A stretch of 64,000 bases of DNA from the NCBI GenBank assembly GCA_017466365.1, contig JAFTUG010000016.1, forward strand, positions 248,001 through 312,000, written 5' to 3'. Position 1 is the stretch's first letter. The number at the start of each line of letters is the position of its first letter. Shown in pieces: positions 34,507 through 43,500 of this stretch. Below the pieces are notes generated by a model, which was given only the letters and a program-made list of their open reading frames with translations, ran no database searches and was not told the origin of the DNA. Position numbers and translations under genes: made by a program. The stretch comes from Clostridia bacterium (GTDB taxonomy: Bacteria; Bacillota; Clostridia; Oscillospirales; Acutalibacteraceae).

Positions 34507-35715
34507 ATGGCTTTTGATAAAAATTTCAAACCTGTTCTCAGGTTTACCGTTGTAAGCGATATTCATTATAAAGACACAGATTCAGTAGAGCGAGAGAGAA
34601 TGAAAAAGGCGGTTGAAACCTCCTATGCTTTGAGCGAAAAAGAAGAGTACTCAAAGCTTGATGCGCTTTATGTTGTCGGCGATTTTGCAACCAGCGGCAC
34701 CGAAGAACAGATGCTTGCTTTTAAAAATACTCTTGACGAAACTCTCAAAGACGGTACAAAAGTAACACTTTCTCTTGCAAGCCATGAGTTTTTTGCGGGC
34801 GAGGAGATTGCGCTGGAAAGATTCAAAAGAATTTTTTCGCAGTCACCTGATTCCCATGAGGTTATCAACGGATATCATTTTATCAGCGTAACTTGCACAA
34901 ACGGCTGCCATTTTGACGATGCTAAAAGAGCGTGGGTTGCAGCAGAGCTTAAAAAGGCAGCTGCCGATGACCCTGTAAAACCGATTTTCTTCTTCCAGCA
35001 TCCTCATATTATGGGTACCGTTTACGGAAGCGCAAACTGGGGTGAGGATGAGCTTACCGATATCCTTATGAATTATCCGCAGATTATTGACTTCTCGGGT
35101 CATTCACATGCGCCCATAAATGACCCTCGTTCAATTCATCAGCGCCATTTTACATGCCTCGGAACAGGCACACTCAGTTATTTTGAGCTTGACGAATTCG
35201 ACAAGGCATACGGAACATGCCCTCCCGGCAAGGAAAAGGCTGCGCAGATGCTTATTGTTGAAGCGGATGCCGAAAACAGAGTCAGAATCTATCCTTATGA
35301 TCTTATAACCTCAAATTTCTTCCCATTTACATGGGTTATTGATGAGGCTTGGAATCCCGATTCATATATTTACACCGATAAGCGCTATAAATCTGACCTT
35401 ACACCGTGGTTTGATGAGAGCGCAAAGGCAGAAATTTCTGATGTAAAGGCGGATGGCTTTACAGTTACGTTTGACCAGGCAAAAATCTCCGACGAATATG
35501 TTAATGATTATAATATATACATTATTAATAAAGACGGAGTTATTGTGCGAAATTCAACGGTATGGAGCGAGTTCTATTTTTATGAAATGCCGGAAAAGCT
35601 CTGTGTAAGCTTTGACGGTCTTGACAGCGGCGAATACACCGCCAAAATATATGCGAACAGCTTCTGGAAAAACCGCTGTGATAAACCTTTAATCAGCGAA
35701 ACCGTAGTTCTTTAA
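34507..35715 (+). CDS. Calcineurin-like metallophosphoesterase
   Basis: A 402-residue cytosolic protein. The metallophosphoesterase motifs are in order: VVSDIHY, VVGDFA, then LASHEF where GNHE is usual, FFQHPH and FSGHSHAP. The Asn of GNH(D/E), which normally binds metal and phosphate, is replaced by Ser, which may change the activity or substrate. The C-terminal 100 residues form a beta-sandwich-like extension. AAGGAAG precedes the ATG. Substrate unknown. Confidence 0.78.
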   Translation: MAFDKNFKPVLRFTVVSDIHYKDTDSVERERMKKAVETSYALSEKEEYSKLDALYVVGDFATSGTEEQMLAFKNTLDETLKDGTKVTLSLASHEFFAGEEIALERFKRIFSQSPDSHEVINGYHFISVTCTNGCHFDDAKRAWVAAELKKAAADDPVKPIFFFQHPHIMGTVYGSANWGEDELTDILMNYPQIIDFSGHSHAPINDPRSIHQRHFTCLGTGTLSYFELDEFDKAYGTCPPGKEKAAQMLIVEADAENRVRIYPYDLITSNFFPFTWVIDEAWNPDSYIYTDKRYKSDLTPWFDESAKAEISDVKADGFTVTFDQAKISDEYVNDYNIYIINKDGVIVRNSTVWSEFYFYEMPEKLCVSFDGLDSGEYTAKIYANSFWKNRCDKPLISETVVL

Positions 35716-35770
35716 AGAAAATATAAAAGACGGTGAATCAGGCATGTTTCGGCTTTTTTGCGAAATATGC

Positions 35771-35799
35771 TTGATTTTTTTTTGTGAATATAATAAAAT
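35771..35799 (+). promoter_or_regulatory. Probable promoter for the sugar transporter
   Basis: TTGATT (35771-35776) and TAAAAT (35794-35799) with a 17-nt spacer, upstream of the TTG start at 35858. Confidence 0.55.
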
Positions 35800-35857
35800 G
35801 ATATATATTGGGTTAATCTGCGATAGTGCAGCTTATTATTTAAGGAAGGTGATTATT

Positions 35858-37360
35858 TTGGCAGAGAATGTTAAAACTGCTCCCGAGCAGAGTGCGGATG
35901 CCGAGAAGGTCAACAGACATCTGGAGCAGCAGAGCAAACAGTATCTCAGCCCCAAGCATTACATCGCATACATACTTTCGGGATTCGGTGATACAAACTG
36001 GAACTCGTTTTCATCAAAAAGACTGTTTTATTTTGCAACAACATTCCTCGGAATTTCCGCTAAAACATGGACTACGGCAAGCACAATCAGCGGTATTCTG
36101 GATTCGGTTGACAATGCTCTTTCAGGTCTTATAATCGACAGAACAAGAACCCGTTGGGGACGTGTGCGTCCTTATCTTCTTCTTACCTTGCCGTTCTGGT
36201 TCTTTGCATCTTTTACACCTTGGGTATTGCCCGAGGGAATGAGTCAGTTCACTCTTCTTATCTCATTCTTCCTTTTTAACTATATAGGTTCTATTGCAAA
36301 CTCGTTCTATAATACGAGTTACCAGACAATCCTTTATAACATAACACCTAATGTTTCAGAACGAAACAGACTGATAGCTACAGATGCTTATGCAGACCTT
36401 GCAGGCGTGTGGCTTCCTTCCTTATTCCCTGTTTTTGTTGACTTCCTTAAAGGTGTTCCAACCCGATATGTTTATACCGGCGGTGCGATTTTCTTTATCG
36501 CCTGCGTACTTATTTTCAGAACATACGGATTCTTTGCTCTTAAAGAGAGAATGCCTCTTGCTTCAAGAGATGAGATGAAGCAGATGGGTCTTATCAAAAC
36601 CTTTAAAACGGTTGGTGCGTGCAGACCTATGTGGGTTCTTATTATCAAGAATTTCTTTGCTGTGGGTAAGAGCACCGGCGGCATGGTTGAGGAGTTCTTC
36701 TGGATTAACTGTATGGGCAAGCTGTCGTTAAGCTCAATTTCAGGCTTGTTCACAGGTCTCCCCAGCTATTTTGTGCTTCCTCTCGCTCCCAAGCTTACCA
36801 GAAAATTCGGTCTTAAAAACCTTGCTGCAGGCAGCTATATGTTCTGCGGTGCGTGCTATTTCATCATGTGGCTTATAGGCTATAAGCCCTTTGGTGAAGA
36901 TCACTTTATTCTTAACTTTATCTGGATTGTTTTCGCTCTTACCTGCTGCGGTGCGGTTAACAGCATTCAGCGCTATTGCAGCACTGCGCTTAACGGTGAC
37001 CTCTATGACTATGTTGAGTGGAAGTCCGGTGTAAGAAACGAAGCTACAATTACTGCCGCTATGGGCTATATGACTCTTATTTCAACTGCTGTCGCAAATG
37101 TACTCAGCGGTGTTATAATCGATGCCATTCATTTTGAGCCTCTCAAGGATGCAAGCGGTATGATTATTCCCCAGACCGACCCTGATATGCTTGCAGGCAT
37201 CTGGACTGTTTTTGCACTTGCTCCCGCTATCGGACGCTTTATGAAGGGTGTAACTCTTCTTTTCTTCAACGTTCACGGAAAGACAAGAGAAACCATGATG
37301 TATGAGCTTGCAAAAATCCGTGCAGCAAAGGTTATCGATTCGGATGTTGTTTCGGAATAA
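35858..37360 (+). CDS. GPH-type sugar:cation symporter (MFS)
   Basis: A 500-residue integral membrane transporter with about twelve hydrophobic segments. The signature of the MelB/XynP/GusB family is visible in SGILDSVDNALSGLIIDRTRTRWGRVRP and, later, NGDLYDYVEWKSGVRNEA. It probably imports glycosides with a cation. I chose TTG at 35858 because GGAAGGTGA lies before it; the frame reaches back to 35744, but that extension overlaps the likely promoter and is not family-like. Its neighbours GH35 and the metallophosphoesterase suggest galactoside import, though the substrate is not proven. Confidence 0.88.
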   Translation: MAENVKTAPEQSADAEKVNRHLEQQSKQYLSPKHYIAYILSGFGDTNWNSFSSKRLFYFATTFLGISAKTWTTASTISGILDSVDNALSGLIIDRTRTRWGRVRPYLLLTLPFWFFASFTPWVLPEGMSQFTLLISFFLFNYIGSIANSFYNTSYQTILYNITPNVSERNRLIATDAYADLAGVWLPSLFPVFVDFLKGVPTRYVYTGGAIFFIACVLIFRTYGFFALKERMPLASRDEMKQMGLIKTFKTVGACRPMWVLIIKNFFAVGKSTGGMVEEFFWINCMGKLSLSSISGLFTGLPSYFVLPLAPKLTRKFGLKNLAAGSYMFCGACYFIMWLIGYKPFGEDHFILNFIWIVFALTCCGAVNSIQRYCSTALNGDLYDYVEWKSGVRNEATITAAMGYMTLISTAVANVLSGVIIDAIHFEPLKDASGMIIPQTDPDMLAGIWTVFALAPAIGRFMKGVTLLFFNVHGKTRETMMYELAKIRAAKVIDSDVVSE

Positions 37361-37427
37361 TCAATAATATATGCCAAATGTACAAAAAATTGCCGCTTAT
37401 ATAATATAAATAAATCATAAAAGCTAC

Positions 37428-37456
37428 TTGAAATTTGATTTGTATTATGATAAAAT
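37428..37456 (+). promoter_or_regulatory. Sigma-A promoter for the giant surface protein
   Basis: TTGAAA (37428-37433) and TAAAAT (37451-37456) with a 17-nt spacer, about 55 nt before the coding start. A hairpin-like GAAAG/CTTTC pair lies in the leader near 37472-37492. Confidence 0.72.
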
Positions 37457-37515
37457 AACTTGTATTATACGAAAGTGCGCGTATCGCTTTCAACGCATTA
37501 AGGAGGAAAATGCAT

Positions 37516-40500
37516 ATGACACATTTAAAGAAATCATTGGCAATGCTTCTTGCATTGATAATGATGTTCAGTTCAATGTCAGTTGCAGCAACAGCATGGG
37601 AACCTTCTGATGATCCCAGTGATATTTCGTTCACTGTAAAGTTCTTCAGAGAAAGTCCCAAAGATTCAGGAAACTGGATTGAAACAAAGAATGCTGCACC
37701 CGGAGACAACGTTAAGGCAAGAGTTTATGTCAAAACGGGATTCTATACATACGGCGGCGACAGCTGCTTCCTTTTTGACAAAACCTTCTTCACCGCTGAC
37801 GGCTTTGTAAACAATAAGCGCAGAGACATTACCGTAAACGATAATTATGCGGGTCCGAGCGATGATGATTACGGCGCAGGTGAATATGAGCTTCAGGCAA
37901 AGGGCATTTGGAAAAACGCAGCCAATTTCTATCAGTGGAATGAAAAAGGCGATAATCTGCTCTGCGGTCCTTTGGATTATATTACCGGTGAGATTGAGGG
38001 AGATCCCAGTTTCTTTGATACACACGATCTCATAAGCCATAACATAGAGTACGGCAGCACGGTAACTAACAGCAAGATGACTGATGATGATTGGATGTAT
38101 GAGTTTGACTTTGTTGTTAACGATAATACTGCAACAAACACTATCGGTAACACAGGTGAAGCAGAAGTACCTCCTTATTATTACAGCATAGAAAGAACCG
38201 CTGTTGACCAAGAAGATGATGTGGTTCCCGTAGACCTTTTCATCAACTTCCTTAAAGGTGAAAACGGTGCATACAGAGACGATAATACCAAGAACAAGGG
38301 TATGTGGCTTTGGGTTCCCGAATTCTCAACAAACCCCGGTTCAATCACAACAACGAGCGAAATCGTTTTCGATATGGGTCTTGTTGATAAAAACGGCGTA
38401 TGGTATGAGGATACATACACAACAGAAAAGGGTATTATTAACAAAGAGGCTGACCTTGATTCAGTAGCTAATCCCACACATCCCGAAGGCAAGGTGTTTG
38501 CTTACTGGTCAACACAGAAGCCCGCTAAAGGCGTAACACAGGCAAAGGCATCGGCAGTCGCTTATGATTACGATGTCCAGACTCTTTATGCCGTTTGGAC
38601 AGATATTCCCGATGTATCATACACTCTCAAAGAGTTCTATATGAATGCTGACGGCAGCTATCCTGCAGATGTTGAAGGCGTACAGAAGGATGCACAGCCC
38701 AACTCAACGGTAAGCGCTCCCGAGTCAACAGACGATCGCTTCTACCTTGATAAGGCAAAGAGCTCTTTTGATGTTGTTGTTAAAGCAGACGGCTCCTCCG
38801 TTGTTAATGCTTACTATATAAGAAATACCTATAATCTTGTTTATCACTACGAAGATATGGCAGGCGAACAGACCGATACTTACCCTGTAAGATTCGGCGA
38901 TAAGCTTCCTGCATTCGGCGCTACACCTTCAGGTGAGCCCGCAAAGACCGGTTATACCTTCCTTGGCTGGACAACCACCGAAAACGGCACAACCGTTGAA
39001 ACTCTTCCTTCGGTAATGCCCGCAGAAGAGCTTCACCTCTATCCTGTTTATGAAGCAGGCGAAACCTATGACTTCGAGTTTATCTTTAACGCAGAAGAAG
39101 GTGCTTTTGCCGACGGCGGAAAGATAAAGAGATATTCATATAATTATCTTCAGGATGTTGTTGCTCCCGAAGAGCCCACAGCTCCAGGCAAGAGATTTAT
39201 AGGCTGGGATAATGATATTCCCGCAAAGGCAGACGGCAACAAGAACTTCAATGCTCTTTATGAAGATGTTCTTTATACCGTAACCTTCATGGCAGATACC
39301 GATGAAGACGGTACTTACGAAACAACAGTTTCAACCAAAAATTTTGCTTACGGTGAAAAGCTTTACACAGAATTTGCTCCCGAAAATTATCCTGCTGATG
39401 CTTGGAAGCTTGCAGACGGTACGGCAGTTACCGTTTCTGACGGCGAAGATGCTTATACAGTAACCGAAAGTGTTACTCTTTACACAGTAGGTAAGGATGA
39501 ATATCCTGCAAACTTCTATTGGAGTGAAGAGGATCTTGAGAAGGGCGAAGAGCCTTACAAAACTGTATATGTAAAATATGAAGCAGACATTCCCGTTCCC
39601 GAGAAGCCTGAAAAGCCCGGCTATAACTTTATTGCATGGACTCCCGACGTTGAAAGCGGTCTTATGATGGATTCAACAGACGGCAAGGATTTCGTAGCAA
39701 TATTTGATGCAAAAACAATCACTGTTACATTTGATCCTAACGAAGGCACTTGCGATGTTACTTCGGATTCAGCCAAGTACGGCGAGAGCATTGAAGCTCT
39801 TCCCACTCCTTCAAGAGACGGCTATGAATTCATCGGCTGGATTAACCCTGATAACGAGAATGTCGGCAAGGGCGGCGTTTCTTACGCAGTTCCCACCGAG
39901 GATGTAACTCTTACCGCAAAATGGGAAGCTGAAGAACACACAATCACCTTCCTTGATGATAACGGTTCAGAGCTTGGCAAGATAGAGGATAAGACCGATG
40001 AAGAAATCACGGTTCCCTCAAACCTCAATCCCCCCGTAAGAAAGGGTCACAAATTTACCGGTTGGGTAAATAAAGAAGGCAAGGCTGTTAATGTTCCCGA
40101 AACAATGCCTGCCGAAGATATGGTTCTTACCGCAACATGGAATAAGCTTTCATACGAATTCAATGCAGATGCAAACGGCGGTGTTTTTGATGACGGAACC
40201 GGCAAGATTGCAGACAGCATTCTTTACGATGCACCTCTTTCCGTTGAACAGCCTGATTGGGCAGGTCACAAGTTCCTTGGCTGGGCATATGCAGATGACG
40301 AAAGCAACACAATAATCACTCTTCCCGAAACAATGCCTGATAAGGCTATCAGCATTAAGGCTGTTTGGGATACCAATAAGCATTCTGTAAAATACGATGC
40401 AAACAGTGGTGTATTTACCAATGAAGACGGCTCAACAACCGGATTCAGAGAATTCAAGGATGTTGAATACGGTGATCAGATTCCCAAGCTTCTCGAAATA

Positions 40501-43500
40501 CCCACCAAAGAAGGCTATACATTTGTAAGATGGAATACCGACACCGCATATGATACAATGCCCGACACAGATGTTACCTTCACAGCTGAATGGGAAAAGA
40601 TTCCCGATCCCGAAGCAGCAGAATACAAAATCTATGTTTCATATCCCAATCCCGCAAATCCCGAAGAGACACTTGAAGAGCTTGTAGTAACAGACAGCGC
40701 ACTTCCCGGAACAAGCGTTGAGGTTATCAAAGCAGGCGAAGATAAGACTGCTGATAAGGCTCATACCTATGAAGAAATTCTTGCAAAAGTTACTGCTGAC
40801 GGTATTGAACCCAATTATAATAACAGACCCGAAGCAATAACCGTAACTGAAAACGGCGACAAGATCGTTGTTGCATTCAAGCTTACAGAATATACAGTTG
40901 AATTTAATCCCAACGGCGGTAAGTTCGGTGATTCCGAAGCTTCCGTAATCGTAAACGGTACATGGGGTCAGACAGTTAATGTTCCCGCTGAACCCACAAG
41001 AAGGGGATATACCTTCACAGGCTGGAATAAGACTGTTCCTGAAACGTTCACAGAAAATGTAGTTATCAGTGCAACATGGAAGGTTCAGGTACACAACGCA
41101 ATCTTCATCGTTAATGATGAAAACGGCAACGAGATTGCAAGAATTCCCGTTGAATATGAATACGGTGAAACAATCGTTGCTCCCGTATATACAGCTCCCG
41201 ATGGCTATAAGTTCAACGGCTGGGATATCCCTGCAGGCGCTGTAATGGGCGAAAGCGATATGACGTTTACCTCAACTCTTGAACCTATTACATTTGAGCT
41301 TTCCTATGAAATTTCGGGTCTTCCCGAAAACATGAGCGTATCTGCTCCCGCAACACAGAGCGGATTCCGCAAGGGTGAAGAAGCTCCTGTAGCTGCAGCT
41401 CCCGTAGTAAAAGGCTATGAATTTGACGGTTGGTACAACGGTGAAGATAAGTATGATTCCGACGGTACCGATACAATCAAAATGCCTGAAGACAATGTAG
41501 TTCTTACAGGTACTTATACAGCTAAATATTCAGTAATTACATTTGATGCAAACGGCGGTGAGTTTTCCGACGGCGCATCCAAATATCCCGTGGAAGCTCA
41601 GGTTGGTGCACCCTTCATTGCAGTTCCCGATGCTCCTACAAAAGATGGATACAAATTTATCGGTTGGACTGATGTGAACGGTAATCCCACAAGCATTCCC
41701 GAAGTATTCCCCGAAGAAGATGTAACAATCAAGGCTGCATGGTCAGAACTTTATGATGTAACATATTATGATGCTGACGGAAAGGTATTCGAGCAGTTTA
41801 CCGATGCAGGTGTTGAAGGTGCAGCAATTCCTGTTCCTGAAAACAAACCTGTTAAGGAAGGCTCAGGATTTGCAGGTTGGGTTGACGCAGACGGCAATCC
41901 CGTAACCGTTATCCCCAAGGGTAATGTTGAGCTCTATCCCTCATGGTCAATTAATAAGCATACAGTAACCTATAATGCAGGTGAAGGTGCAGCATTTGAT
42001 AAAGAAACAGGTGCACCCCAAACTATTACATTTAATGATGTTGCATACGGAGAGGCAATCCCTGCTCCCGAAACCAATCCCGAAAAAGAAGGTTTTGATT
42101 TTGTAAGATGGACACCCGAGGCTCCTGAAGCAATGCCTGACAGTGACCTTGAGTTTGTGGCAGAGTGGAAGGAAATTCCTGCTCCCTCCGAAGCAACCTA
42201 TGAAATTTACGCAGTTACCTATAACCCCGCAAATCCTGCCGAAAGCTTTGAAGTTCTTGTAGCAACAGGTTCAGGTATTGCAGGCGAAACAGTTGAGGTT
42301 ATTAAATCAGGTGAAACCTCAACAGCAGACAAGATTCACACCTATGAAGAACTTGTTTCTGCTCTTAAATCAAACAGCAATGAGCCTGATTATGAGAACA
42401 GAACCGAAAAGACAACTCTTGCAGCAGGCAAAAACAAGATTCTTGTTGAGTTCAAGCTTACAGTATTTGAAGCAACGTTCAATGCAAACGGCGGCTACAT
42501 CGTCGAGGCTGACGGAACAAAGAAGACCGAAAAGACTGTTACAGGTTACTACGGTCAGCCCGTTGCAATTCCCGGCGATGATCAGCTTGACTATGAAGGC
42601 TATGACTTCATGGGCTGGGATAAAAATCCTGCTGAAACCTTCACAGAAAACGCTGTTTATAACGCAACATGGGACATTCAGATTCACGACGTAGATTTCA
42701 TCATTGTTGATGAAAACGGCGATGAGGTTGAAATCTTCACAGAATCCTTTGAGTATGGTGAAGAAATCGTCGCTCCCGAATATACAGCTCCCGAAGGCTA
42801 TGAATTCAACGGCTGGGGTATTCCCGAAGGCACAAAAATGGGCGAAGGTATACCCTCTGAATTCAAGGCAACACTTACTCCCATCGGCTATAAGCTTACT
42901 TATGTAATCAGCGGTCTTCCCGCAGATAAGGGCGTATCCGCTCCTGCACAGGTAACAGGTCTCCATGTAGGCGAGGATGTTGATATTGCAGAAGCAACAC
43001 AGGTTGAAGGCTATGACTTTATCGGTTGGACCGATGATGAAGGCAATGAATATTTTGCAGACGGTACAGATACAATCAACATGCCTGCATCAGATGTAGT
43101 TCTTAACGGTGTATATACAGCTAAAGAATATACAATCACATTTGATTCAAACGGTGCAGAAGAAATATCCTCTGCAACATACAAGTGTGATGAAGTTGTT
43201 GAAACTCTTCCTACACCCACAAAGGACGGCTTCACATTCGCAGGTTGGTATGAAGGCGAAACCAAGGTTGATGCAGGATTCAAGATGCCTGCAAGAAATA
43301 TCGCTCTTACCGCAAAGTGGGATAAAGAAGTTAAATATTCAATAATCACCCTTGATGCTAACGGCGGTCAGTTCTCCAACGGTGCACCCGTTTATCCCGT
43401 AAAAGCTGAAGTTGGTGTTCCTTTCAACGCAGTTCCCGCAAATCCCACAAGAAAGGGATATGATTTCGTTGGCTGGACTGATGAAAACGGCAATGCAACA

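Noticed and set aside
42370-42966. Minus-strand open frame of 198 codons inside the surface-protein gene
   Set aside because: The same mirror frame recurs under other repeats of the gene, as expected from repeated coding sequence on the other strand.
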